This document shows, in pieces, positions 56,684 to 64,000 of a DNA stretch of 64,000 nucleotides. The stretch is from contig NZ_PVTD01000004.1 in assembly GCF_003003255.1 (NCBI RefSeq), forward strand, positions 124,001 to 188,000, written 5' to 3'. This DNA is from Aliiruegeria haliotis. Lineage in GTDB: Bacteria; Pseudomonadota; Alphaproteobacteria; Rhodobacterales; Rhodobacteraceae. The notes beneath the pieces were generated by a model. The model worked only from the letters and a program-made list of their open reading frames with translations, made no database searches and was not told where the DNA came from. The position numbers and the translations under genes are program-made. The first letter of the stretch is position 1. The number at the start of each line of letters is the position of its first letter.

Positions 56684-57613
56684 ATGCGCTACTGGGCCCT
56701 CGGCCTGGCCGGCGGCCTGTTCTATGCCGCGCCGATCGGGGCGGGGCTCACCGGCGCTAGCTACTTCGCCATCGTGCCCTTCACTGGGCTCTTTTTCCTC
56801 TGGCTTCTGGTGATGCGGCACACACCGTTCGAGGGCGGTGCCGCGGCGATACTTCCGACGCTCATGCTGCACGGTGCACTGGCTTCCATGTGCCTTGGAG
56901 CCGGACACATGCTGCGCGCCGTTCTGGGCGTGGAGGCAAAGGCGCCGCTGCTGGCATGGCTTGTGATGGGGCTTGGCGGGATCGCCCTTGGCCGCATCAT
57001 CTGGCGCCCCCGGAAGGAGGCGGAGGTGGAAGCCCTCCTCGAAAAGGCCTTGAGATCACTCGATACCTTCGCTGGCGAAGCGGAGCAGATCCTGGATGAG
57101 GAGCCGGACCTGCCACTCCGTCACCCAACCGGCGCCGAGGCTGCTGCGCTAGCTGTTGCCTATGGTGCGCTCGACGCCTTGCCCGCCGATGGCGCCCGTG
57201 AGGATACCTTGCACGATATCGTCACGCCGCTCGAACAGGAGGTGCGCAGCCATGTCCTGCTGGAAGCTCTCGCCAACCGTGCAGAGCGCACCGGCACCCG
57301 CCGCGATCGCCACGCGGCCCTGCTGCTGGCCGCCGACGGCAGCCTTGCCTGGCGCGAGTTGGGCGAAGGGCGGATGGCAACGGTCTTCGAACAGATCGTG
57401 GACTCCGCCGACACCGTCACACTTGCCCATTTCCTGCGCCACGCCAATGCACTTCTGGAGGGGTTCCCGACAACGGCCCGCGACCTGCCAGGCCCTGCGC
57501 GCCTGCGCGAAATCGCCGGCCAGATCGTCAGCCCACATCCGGAACTGGCCACGGGACTGACGCAACTCGCCCACCGGCTCGAAGACCTCCAACCGGAGAT
57601 GCCCGATGACTGA
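56684..57613 (+). CDS. Membrane protein of unknown function between rimM and trmD
   Basis: 309 aa. Residues 1-105 contain about four hydrophobic helices (LGLAGGLFYAAPIGAGLTGASYF, IVPFTGLFFLWLLVM, LLAWLVMGLGGIALGRIIW). Then a ~200-residue soluble helical domain (LEKALRSLDTFAGEAEQILDE, TPLEQEVRSHVLLEALANRAERTGTRRDRHAALLLAADG). I do not recognise it. Its last 8 bases overlap trmD, so it is part of the translation operon. Confidence 0.75.
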   Translation: MRYWALGLAGGLFYAAPIGAGLTGASYFAIVPFTGLFFLWLLVMRHTPFEGGAAAILPTLMLHGALASMCLGAGHMLRAVLGVEAKAPLLAWLVMGLGGIALGRIIWRPRKEAEVEALLEKALRSLDTFAGEAEQILDEEPDLPLRHPTGAEAAALAVAYGALDALPADGAREDTLHDIVTPLEQEVRSHVLLEALANRAERTGTRRDRHAALLLAADGSLAWRELGEGRMATVFEQIVDSADTVTLAHFLRHANALLEGFPTTARDLPGPARLREIAGQIVSPHPELATGLTQLAHRLEDLQPEMPDD

Positions 57614-58409
57614 CACTCCCAAATCCCACGGACGGCTGTCCATCAGCGCCAGCCTGAAACCACGCGACCTGATGGGCGGAAACCCAAGACTGAAGGGCGC
57701 CTGGACCGCGAAGATTGTCACCCTCTTCCCGGAGGCTTTCCCCGGTGTGCTGGAGCATTCGCTGACCGGCAAGGCCTTGCAGGACGGGCTTTGGGCGTTG
57801 GAGACGATCGACCTGCGTCGCTTCGGCGAAGGGCGGCACCGCAACGTCGATGATACGCCGGCCGGCGGGGGCGCGGGCATGGTGCTGCGGGCCGATGTCG
57901 TGGGCCGGGCGCTCGATGAGGCGGCGGAAGGGACACGAGGTGTCTGGCCGGTGATCTACCTGTCGCCGCGCGGCAGGCCCTTCGACCAGTCCATGGCCCG
58001 GCAGTTGAGTGCAACCGACGGGGTGACGCTGCTGTGCGGGCGGTTCGAAGGGGTCGACGAACGGGTCATCGAACACTTCGGCATCCAGGAAGTGTCGCTT
58101 GGCGATTTCGTGATGACAGGCGGGGAGATTGCCGCGCAGGCCATGATCGATGCCACGGTGCGGCTCTTGCCCGGTGTGCTTGGAAACCAGGCATCAACCG
58201 AGGAAGAGAGTTTTTCCAATGGCTTGCTGGAGCACCCGCAATACACGCGTCCGGCCATCTGGAAAGGGCGCGCCATCCCCGAGGTTCTGATGTCCGGTCA
58301 CCACGGTCGCATCGCCGAATGGAGACGGGAGATGTCCGAGGCACTCACGCGCGAACGTCGTCCCGACCTTTGGAAATGCCACTCGGAAGACGGATCCGAC
58401 GAGCGATAG
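57606..58409 (+). CDS. trmD: tRNA (guanine-N1)-methyltransferase TrmD
   Basis: 267 aa SPOUT methyltransferase making m1G37 in tRNAs that read CNN codons, which prevents +1 frameshifting. The knot region LLCGRFEGVDERVIEH and GDFVMTGGEIAAQAMIDA is clear. An N-terminal extension of about 25 residues is present (MTDTPKSHGRLSISASLKPRDLMGGNPRL) and may reflect an early start; ATG at 57672 is an alternative. Confidence 0.95.
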   Translation: MTDTPKSHGRLSISASLKPRDLMGGNPRLKGAWTAKIVTLFPEAFPGVLEHSLTGKALQDGLWALETIDLRRFGEGRHRNVDDTPAGGGAGMVLRADVVGRALDEAAEGTRGVWPVIYLSPRGRPFDQSMARQLSATDGVTLLCGRFEGVDERVIEHFGIQEVSLGDFVMTGGEIAAQAMIDATVRLLPGVLGNQASTEEESFSNGLLEHPQYTRPAIWKGRAIPEVLMSGHHGRIAEWRREMSEALTRERRPDLWKCHSEDGSDER

Positions 58410-58761
58410 CATGCAGAACCGCCGCGGCTCGTCCCGGCGGTGCAGTGGCCCGCGCAAAGCGCTCGCGGACCGTCGCGACACGAGCCGTTGCGGCCATGAT
58501 GCCGGGCTTGCGCTGTGCCGTTTCATGCAGTAGGAACCGCCCATCCCGAGCGGGCAACCGACTCGGGTGGTTTCGTTATTCGACCGGATCTTCAGGCAGG
58601 CCTTCTTCGGCCTCTTCCTGCCGGTACGGAGGACGCAACCAACCAAGGAAAGATGACCTGACCTCCGGCGGGCGCGATCGCGGACCCGATAGAAGACCAG
58701 GAGCTCCGGGGCGCGAGAGAAACTTTGCGGGCAAACCGCAAGCAGATAGAGGAGCGTTCAG
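58410..58761. other. trmD-rplS intergenic region with hairpin
   Basis: About 350 bases. A hairpin with AACC and CCCGAG on the left (58535-58550) and CTCGGG, GGTT on the right (58562-58572), followed by TTCGTT, looks like a terminator or attenuator after trmD. The rest probably contains a second promoter and the leader of rplS. No gene recognised. Confidence 0.45.
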
Positions 58762-59133
58762 ATGAACCTGATCGCAGAACTGGAGGCCGAACAGGTTGCC
58801 TCCCTCGGGAAGGAAATTCCCGATTTCAAGGCCGGCGACACCGTTCGCGTCGGCTACAAGGTTACCGAAGGCTCGCGGAGCCGGGTGCAGAACTACGAAG
58901 GTGTCTGCATCGCGCGCAAGAACGGCGAAGGCATCGCCGGTTCCTTCACCGTCCGCAAGATCTCGTTTGGTGAGGGCGTGGAGCGTGTCTTCCCGCTGCA
59001 CTCGACCAACATCGAAAGCATCACCGTGGTTCGCCGCGGCAGGGTTCGCCGCGCGAAGCTCTACTACCTGCGCTCGCGCCGCGGCAAGTCGGCACGTATC
59101 GCCGAAGACAACACCTACAAGCCCAAGTCGTAA
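58762..59133 (+). CDS. rplS: 50S ribosomal protein L19
   Basis: 123 aa. Signature [33 protein letters not shown]... [39 protein letters not shown]. It sits at the 30S-50S interface. AGAGGAGCGTTCAG precedes ATG 58762. Followed by rpmE 11 bases later. Confidence 0.97.
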   Translation: MNLIAELEAEQVASLGKEIPDFKAGDTVRVGYKVTEGSRSRVQNYEGVCIARKNGEGIAGSFTVRKISFGEGVERVFPLHSTNIESITVVRRGRVRRAKLYYLRSRRGKSARIAEDNTYKPKS

Positions 59134-59144
59134 GGAGAGGCGAG

Positions 59145-59366
59145 ATGAAAAAGGATATCCATCCCGACTACCACCTGATCGACGTCAAGATGACCGACGG
59201 CACCGTGGTTCAGATGAAATCGACCTGGGGCAAGGAAGGCGACCAGTTGGCGCTGGACATCGATCCCTCCGTGCACCCTGCCTGGACCGGCGGCTCGACC
59301 AAGCTCATGGACGCCGGCGGCCGCGTGTCGAAGTTCAAGAAGAAATACGAAGGCCTCGGCTTCTGA
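59145..59366 (+). CDS. rpmE: 50S ribosomal protein L31, zinc-free type
   Basis: 73 aa. [28 protein letters not shown]... and [21 protein letters not shown]-like end. The CxxC zinc ligands of the 'C+' form are absent, so this is a C- paralogue, as usual for this group. AAGGAGAGGCGAG precedes its ATG. A good terminator follows. Confidence 0.95.
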   Translation: MKKDIHPDYHLIDVKMTDGTVVQMKSTWGKEGDQLALDIDPSVHPAWTGGSTKLMDAGGRVSKFKKKYEGLGF

Positions 59367-59390
59367 GCCAGAGCGCTATTGGACAGTGCG

Positions 59391-59419
59391 AACGCCGCTC
59401 CTTCGGGGGCGGCGTTTTT
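59391..59419 (+). terminator. Rho-independent terminator after rpmE
   Basis: Stem AACGCCGCTCC (59391-59401) / GGGGCGGCGTT (59406-59416), a TTCG-type loop, followed by TTT up to 59419. It ends the long ffh-rpmE cluster. Confidence 0.9.
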
Positions 59420-59565
59420 CGTTGCACAGAGCGCTCGGCACCATCCGCGAGGGCCCCCTCTCCCACCGGTGCAAATCACGGGCAGAATCCGCGTGTTCGG
59501 GACTTCATCCCCCGCCTGTGCGGCGATAGGAGTGGGTCGAACCCGGAAAACCACTGGAGCACCCC

Positions 59566-60606
59566 ATGAACATCGATCTTCTCAAACGTCTTTGCGAAAC
59601 CCCCGGTGTGCCGGGCCACGAAGACCGGGTACGGGAGCTGATCCTGTCCGAGGTCGAAGGCCTGTTCGACGCCATCGAGGTCGACGCAATGGGCTCGCTG
59701 CTGTGCCGTCGCGATGCCCGGGGCGGCGCGAAAACGCCGAGCAAGGTCATGTTGCTCTGCCACATGGACGAGATCGGCTTTCTCGTCAGCCACGTCTCCA
59801 AGGAAGGGTTCGTGTACTTGCAGCCGGTTGGCGGGTTCGACCCGCGCAACCTGTTCTCCCGTCGGGTGATGATCTGCACCGAGGGCGGTGACCTGAAAGG
59901 GGTCATGAATCCCGGCGGACGCCCCGTGCACATCGCCTCGGCCGAGGACCGCAAGAAGATCCCCGAAGTGCACGAATTCTTCGTCGACACTGGGCTGGGC
60001 GAGGCAACGAAGGACCATGTGAAGGTTGGCGACATGGTCGTCATGGATGAACCCTTCCTGGAGATGGGCGACAAGCTTGTTTCGAAGGCGCTCGACAACC
60101 GGGTCGCCTGCTGGCTGGGGATCGAGGCGATCCGGAGCCTGGGAGATGCCGCACATTCGGCCGAGATCCACGTGGCGTTCACCACCCAGGAAGAAGTCGG
60201 TCTGCGAGGCGCCCGCACGGCGGCCTACCGCGTACAGCCGGATATCGGGCTGGGCATCGACACGACCCTGGCCTGCGACACGCCCGGAGTGCCCGAGCAG
60301 GATCGCACGACAGAACAGGGCAAGGGGTTCGGCCTGCATGTGCGTGACAGCTCCTTCATCGCCGACAAGGCGCTGGTTGCGGAGTTTGACGCGCTGGCGA
60401 CCGAAGCGGACATCCCATTCCAGCGCACGATGCTGCGTGCTGGCGGGCAGGATGGTGCTGCGGCACAGCAAGCCGCCGCCGGGGCTCGGGCGGTCGGGAT
60501 CGTGGTGGGAACCCGCTACATCCATACCGTCACCGAGATGGTCGACCGTCGCGACTTGCAGGCCGCGTGCGATATTCTCGGCGCGTATCTCTCTCGGGAA
60601 ACATGA
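59566..60606 (+). CDS. M42-family aminopeptidase
   Basis: 346 aa. Metal-binding motifs of the M42 (glutamyl aminopeptidase / FrvX) family: LLCHMDEIGFLV, KALDNRVACWLG, FTTQEEVGLRGAR and the late RYIHTVTEM. A typical member forms a dodecameric cytosolic peptidase. Some M42 proteins are annotated as endoglucanases by old homology; nothing here supports that. It is a single gene. Confidence 0.9.
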   Translation: MNIDLLKRLCETPGVPGHEDRVRELILSEVEGLFDAIEVDAMGSLLCRRDARGGAKTPSKVMLLCHMDEIGFLVSHVSKEGFVYLQPVGGFDPRNLFSRRVMICTEGGDLKGVMNPGGRPVHIASAEDRKKIPEVHEFFVDTGLGEATKDHVKVGDMVVMDEPFLEMGDKLVSKALDNRVACWLGIEAIRSLGDAAHSAEIHVAFTTQEEVGLRGARTAAYRVQPDIGLGIDTTLACDTPGVPEQDRTTEQGKGFGLHVRDSSFIADKALVAEFDALATEADIPFQRTMLRAGGQDGAAAQQAAAGARAVGIVVGTRYIHTVTEMVDRRDLQAACDILGAYLSRET

Positions 60607-61000
60607 TCGGCTGACGGCCGAGGTCGGGAGCGCTTGTGGGGCAGCCCCGCCTGCCCTCCCGACTGTCACTCCAATGGCCCACCCCTCCGGGTACCCACGT
60701 TGTTTCCGTCTCTCCACGGCGTCGCAAGATGCACTGTGCCCCCAACTGGGAGGCGCAGGGGCGCTGCATACACCCAGATCGGCCCATATTCGCAAAGTTT
60801 CCCCAGTGGGCCTTGCGGTCCGCCAGAGGGTTGCAGCCAATTCGGGCCGACCGGGTACAATGTCGGAACCCGCGTATCGTCAGAACCGCCGACCCTGAGC
60901 GCGAGGCCTCCTGCGCTGACGTTGGCGCCACACGTCACTCGGGCATGAGCCGCACATCAGCAGTCATTTCCCAGGAAACACCGGATCGCGTGATCGTCGC
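60607..61000. other. Intergenic region with nested inverted repeats
   Basis: About 394 bases. A stem GTCGGGAG (60623-60630) / CTCCCGAC (60656-60663) encloses GGGCAG / CTGCCC; it lies just past the peptidase stop and may terminate it, though without T's. The remainder has no recognisable gene, though GGCCCA and TGGGCC blocks suggest RNA structure. No sRNA family was recognised. Confidence 0.4.
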
Positions 61001-61951
61001 TCAGGCCGCCAACCGGGATGCAAACAGTCGCGTGCCGGGTGCCGAGAGCCGCGTTGCGCCGAGACGCAGGACATTCGCTCCAGCGCCAAGTTTGAAGCGA
61101 GCCAGTCCGGGTTTGGTCTCCGTATCGATCACATCAAGTTCCAGGCTTTGGATCCCCCGCACATGCATCCAGACCATCGCGCGCCACAGCAACAGGTTGT
61201 GCGCATCGACCCGGCGCCCTTCCGCGCCGTTCCAGCCGATATGATAGCTTGCCGCTGTGCCGTGCAGCAGGAACAGCATCGCCGCCAACGGGCGTCCGTC
61301 CCGTTCGGCCGTGAAAAGGCGGGTGGATCGCGGCCCGCCAGCGCGGGCCCATGCCAACGCGAAGGCCGGCGGGAGGGACTTGTAGCCTCGGTCCCGCGCC
61401 TGTGCCACCTCCCTGCGAAACAACCAGTGATCCGGATCGTCCGGCATTGCAGCATGTCGAACCGTCAGACCCGCCCGTTCCGCCCGACACAGGCGGTTGC
61501 GCCACTTCTGTTGCATCCGGCGGCGCATGGCCTCTGGCATTGGCGTGAGGTCAATCCGCGCCACGGAGAGTGGCGTTACCGCCGACATCCATCCAGCCGC
61601 TTCCAACGGATCCCCCTCATCGTCGAGGTCCGGTGTGACGGTCACGGCCCCGAATTCCCCCCGCAACTGCCCAAGCAGTGACCGCAATCCGTTGCGGCGC
61701 ACGTCCACCGGAACCTCCGGCGCCCAAACCGGCCCCCGGGTCAGAACCGCGGAGGCGCCGAGCAGCGGCCAACGCCGCTCGAGGATCATGGCGCTGACCT
61801 TTCCGCGCCACGCCCTGTCAATGGGAGTGAAGCTGCGTGCACGCACGCCCTGTGCGGCCATCGCCCGGGCGTAGATCGGGTGTTGCTGCAATGGCGTCGC
61901 CGCATGTCGCGGCAACACAGGCACGTCGGTTTCGGTCCAGGGAATCGTCAT
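61001..61951 (-). CDS. FemAB-like GNAT-fold acyltransferase
   Basis: 316 aa. Two GNAT-like halves; C-terminal half with LFTAERDGRPLAAMLFLLHGTAASYHIGWNGAEGRRVDAHNLLLWRAMVWMHVRGIQSLELDVIDTETKPGLARFKLG resembles the FemAB/peptidoglycan-bridge and PEP-CTERM-associated acyltransferases. Probably transfers an acyl or aminoacyl group. Start 61951 gives a clean N-terminus (MTIPWTETDVPVL). It is divergent from the small ORF at 61997. Confidence 0.7.
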   Translation of the reverse strand: MTIPWTETDVPVLPRHAATPLQQHPIYARAMAAQGVRARSFTPIDRAWRGKVSAMILERRWPLLGASAVLTRGPVWAPEVPVDVRRNGLRSLLGQLRGEFGAVTVTPDLDDEGDPLEAAGWMSAVTPLSVARIDLTPMPEAMRRRMQQKWRNRLCRAERAGLTVRHAAMPDDPDHWLFRREVAQARDRGYKSLPPAFALAWARAGGPRSTRLFTAERDGRPLAAMLFLLHGTAASYHIGWNGAEGRRVDAHNLLLWRAMVWMHVRGIQSLELDVIDTETKPGLARFKLGAGANVLRLGATRLSAPGTRLFASRLAA

Positions 61952-61996
61952 GACGTCATTAACGGGACCGCAACCTAAGGCGTGGTTAATCGCGGT

Positions 61997-62146
61997 ATGA
62001 AACATACTCCTCCCCCCGTTCTCGGCCAGGTTGCGCCGCCTCCTCGCCCAACGCTGCAAGGGGCGCTGTGGCTCGCCTGCTTCCTCTCGGTTCCGGTGTT
62101 CCTGCTCCTGACTGCGGCAGAGTGGACATGCCGCTGGATCTTCTGA
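61997..62146 (+). CDS. Small membrane protein
   Basis: 49 aa, not in standard length ranges. A Pro-rich start (MKHTPPPVLGQVAPPPRP) is followed by one hydrophobic helix (LWLACFLSVPVFLLLTAA) and a short Trp/Cys tail (EWTCRWIF). The ATG is preceded only by a modest site. The pattern of a Pro-rich cytoplasmic end and a single membrane helix recurs as small hypothetical proteins in this order. Function unknown. Confidence 0.55.
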   Translation: MKHTPPPVLGQVAPPPRPTLQGALWLACFLSVPVFLLLTAAEWTCRWIF

Positions 62147-62286
62147 CGCCGCATCCCATTTCCGCTCTTTTCCTCGGCCCGATCCGGCAGTAGAGCCACC
62201 GGGCTGGGCTGTCGCCCGGGGCCTTCACGGATGCAATCCAGATCCGCAAGCCCCGCGCGTGGGCAATCGGGAAAGAGGACATCAGC

Positions 62287-63096
62287 GTGGCGCATATCAT
62301 CATCGTCGGCAACGAGAAGGGCGGCTCCGGGAAATCCACCACCTCCATGCATGTCGCAACGGCACTGTCGCGGATGGGTCATCGCGTGGGGACGCTCGAC
62401 CTCGACCTGCGTCAGCAAAGCCTCGGACGCTATCTGGAAAACCGCCGGGCCTATTGCTCTGCCAACGGCCTGACCCTCGCAACCCCGCATTTCATGCAGT
62501 TGCCTGAGATCGCAGAGCAGGACGTGCCGCAAGGGGTCAACCCACAGGATCATCGCCTGTCCATTGCAGTCGAGATGTTGGAGGCAGACCACGACTTCGT
62601 GTTGATCGACTGTCCCGGTTCACACACGCGCCTGAGCAAGCTCGCCCACTCCATGGCCGACACGCTCATCACGCCACTCAACGACAGTTTCGTCGATTTC
62701 GACCTGTTGGCGCGGACCCGTCCGGAGGATGGTGCCATTCTCGGACCGTCTGTCTACTCGGAGATGGTCTGGAGTGCACGGCAATCCCGCGCGGAGGCCG
62801 GGCTGCCGCCGATCGACTGGATCGTCACCCGAAACCGCCTTGGCTCGCAGCAGATGCACAACAAACGCAAGGTCGGCGAGGCGCTGGGAAAGCTGTCGAA
62901 ACGGATCGGCTTTCGCGTGTCACACGGGTTCAGCGAGCGGGTCGTGTTCCGGGAGCTGTTCCCGCGTGGCCTGACATTGCTGGACCTGCGGGATATCGGG
63001 GCGGACCGGCTGAACCTGTCGAACATTGCTGCCCGCCAGGAGCTCCGCGACCTGATCACGGTTCTGAACCTGCCGGACGTGCAGGTGAAATTCTAG
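62287..63096 (+). CDS. mipZ: MipZ-type division-plane ATPase
   Basis: 269 aa ParA/MinD-family ATPase. Deviant Walker A NEKGGSGKSTTSMHVA at residues ~9-24, then DLDLRQQSLGRYLENR and VLIDCPGSHTRL. The sequence matches MipZ, which forms a gradient from the ParB-bound poles and blocks FtsZ off mid-cell in alphaproteobacteria. GTG 62287. No parB is in the window. Confidence 0.92.
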   Translation: MAHIIIVGNEKGGSGKSTTSMHVATALSRMGHRVGTLDLDLRQQSLGRYLENRRAYCSANGLTLATPHFMQLPEIAEQDVPQGVNPQDHRLSIAVEMLEADHDFVLIDCPGSHTRLSKLAHSMADTLITPLNDSFVDFDLLARTRPEDGAILGPSVYSEMVWSARQSRAEAGLPPIDWIVTRNRLGSQQMHNKRKVGEALGKLSKRIGFRVSHGFSERVVFRELFPRGLTLLDLRDIGADRLNLSNIAARQELRDLITVLNLPDVQVKF

Positions 63097-63112
63097 TAAC
63101 CGGCGCCTTGCC

Positions 63113-63700
63113 TCAGGCGAGGCGTGCGAGACGTTGCACGAAGGGATCGGCGGCCAGGCGTGCCTCGGCGCGGCGGGACAGCTTGAGGTCCCGGGACCAT
63201 TCACCACCAAGCTTCAGCGCGGAACACAGGGCGGCGCGCCCGGACGACATCCGGCGGCGGGTTTCGGGGTCTCCGACCACATGCAGACGTGCCTTGGGCG
63301 CCGCCTGCAACCGGATCCGGCGAATGGCGTCTGCCGCCTGACGGCTCGGCCGCTGGGTTGTCGCGCCAGCGGACTCGACCCGCGACGGCTTGACCGGGGC
63401 CAGTGCGGCCAGAAGCGCGGACGTGCCATCGGACCCATCTGTCATCTCGGGCACATAGGGTGCGATGCGGATGCAGGCGCCCTGCTGGCGTCGGGCATCC
63501 CGGGCCTGTGCCGATTGGCTGTGGAACAGCAGAAGCACGCCCAACAGGGCGGATCCCGATCCCAGAAGACCGGGCAACGCCGCGAACTCCGGCAGGTTGT
63601 TCTGAACGTATTCCATCGAGCCGCAAAGGATGGCGCCAAACCCGATCAACGGGATCGCGGCCACACGGCTCAGGCGGGTCTTTCCACTGGCTATGGTCAC
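63113..63700 (-). CDS. Membrane protein with basic cytoplasmic domain
   Basis: 195 aa. Two N-terminal hydrophobic helices (VAAIPLIGFGAILCGSM and GLLGSGSALLGVLLLFH), then a ~130-residue basic, Arg/Ala-rich region (AADAIRRIRLQAAPKARLHVVGDPETRRRMSSGRAALC). Unrecognised. It ends 17 bases from the convergent mipZ gene. ATG 63700 follows AAGGGAGATCCGACGTG on the minus strand. Confidence 0.65.
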   Translation of the reverse strand: MTIASGKTRLSRVAAIPLIGFGAILCGSMEYVQNNLPEFAALPGLLGSGSALLGVLLLFHSQSAQARDARRQQGACIRIAPYVPEMTDGSDGTSALLAALAPVKPSRVESAGATTQRPSRQAADAIRRIRLQAAPKARLHVVGDPETRRRMSSGRAALCSALKLGGEWSRDLKLSRRAEARLAADPFVQRLARLA

Positions 63701-63832
63701 GTCGGATCTCCCTTGTTCCTAGCTTGACGCTAGGCAGAGATCGCGGCTGGTTTGTGGCACGTGTCGGGAGCTTTCTGGCCACTTTTGGGACCTGACCCGA
63801 ACCCGCCGCGACCATCGCACAGGCGGCGAGCC

Positions 63833-64000
63833 TCAGAAGAGCGATTCGGCGGGCCGGGATTCCCGGGCCACTTCCAGGGCCTGCATCGGAGCAAGGTCCG
63901 GTCGCTCGATGGCGCGGATCCCGGCCTTGGCGAGAAACTCGCCGGCGGAGATCACATCCTCGTGGACCGTCATCACCTCGCGCCGGAAAAAGCACAGCAA
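63833..64000 (-). CDS. C-terminal end of an unidentified protein (partial)
   Basis: The open frame enters from the right edge and ends with TGA at 63833-63835. The last 55 residues include FFRREVMTVHEDVISAGEF and IERPDLAPMQALEVARES. I do not recognise the family. The gene is cut by the window edge, so its start and length are unknown. Confidence 0.5.
   Translation of the reverse strand: MLCFFRREVMTVHEDVISAGEFLAKAGIRAIERPDLAPMQALEVARESRPAESLF

Overview
The window looks like a chromosomal segment of a high-GC alphaproteobacterium, most likely of the order Rhodobacterales. The signs are a five-gene ATP synthase F1 operon (atpHAGDC), a sulfolipid operon sqdB-sqdD-sqdC as described in Rhodobacter sphaeroides, a MipZ-type division ATPase, an SOS box of the alphaproteobacterial form GTTC-N7-GTTC, and several small conserved proteins that I recognise from Rhodobacteraceae. 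I see no rRNA, tRNA, CRISPR array, insertion sequence or prophage. Almost everything is ordinary core genome, with a few accessory islands.

Layout. 1-6 kb: the end of an unidentified gene, radC, an alpha/beta hydrolase with a probable CTG start, a DsbA-like isomerase, prs, an H-type lectin domain protein and an FMN-dependent 2-hydroxy-acid oxidase. 6-11 kb: the atpHAGDC operon on the minus strand, closed by a strong terminator. 11-16 kb: a methyltransferase divergent from gloB, then clpA and an M23 peptidase. 16-20 kb: a MotA/MotB-like pair whose MotB partner carries a very long coiled coil. 20-25 kb: ChaC-like cyclotransferase, a DUF2125-type protein, and a translationally chained hisC-tyrC-extensin cluster. 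25-39 kb: two RTX proteins of the same architecture flank rpsD, a Hint-domain protein, sqdBDC, several small envelope proteins and lepA.

39-45 kb: VOC protein, a LysE exporter divergent from an Lrp regulator, a low-molecular-weight phosphatase, meaB, an EamA transporter, a lipoprotein, an FG-GAP protein and a ferredoxin. 46-50 kb is the most unusual part. It holds an orphan C-terminal OB-fold of the DnaE2/ImuC type directly behind an SOS box. It also holds two paralogous secreted proteins on either side of a Crp-family regulator, each preceded by the same TGTGC-N6-GCACA palindrome. 50-59.4 kb is a long plus-strand translation cluster: ffh, six tandem GNAT acetyltransferases, a small chorismate mutase, rpsP, a 50-residue ORF, rimM, a membrane protein, trmD, rplS and rpmE. 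59.5-64 kb: an M42 peptidase, a FemAB-like GNAT, mipZ, a small membrane protein and the tail of an unidentified gene.

The strongest leads for something undescribed are the coupled GNAT array inside the ribosome/SRP cluster, the secreted-paralog/Crp module with its shared operators, and the SOS-linked DnaE2 OB-fold remnant. The coiled-coil MotAB-like pair comes next. Products were assigned by reading motifs by eye; no database search was run.
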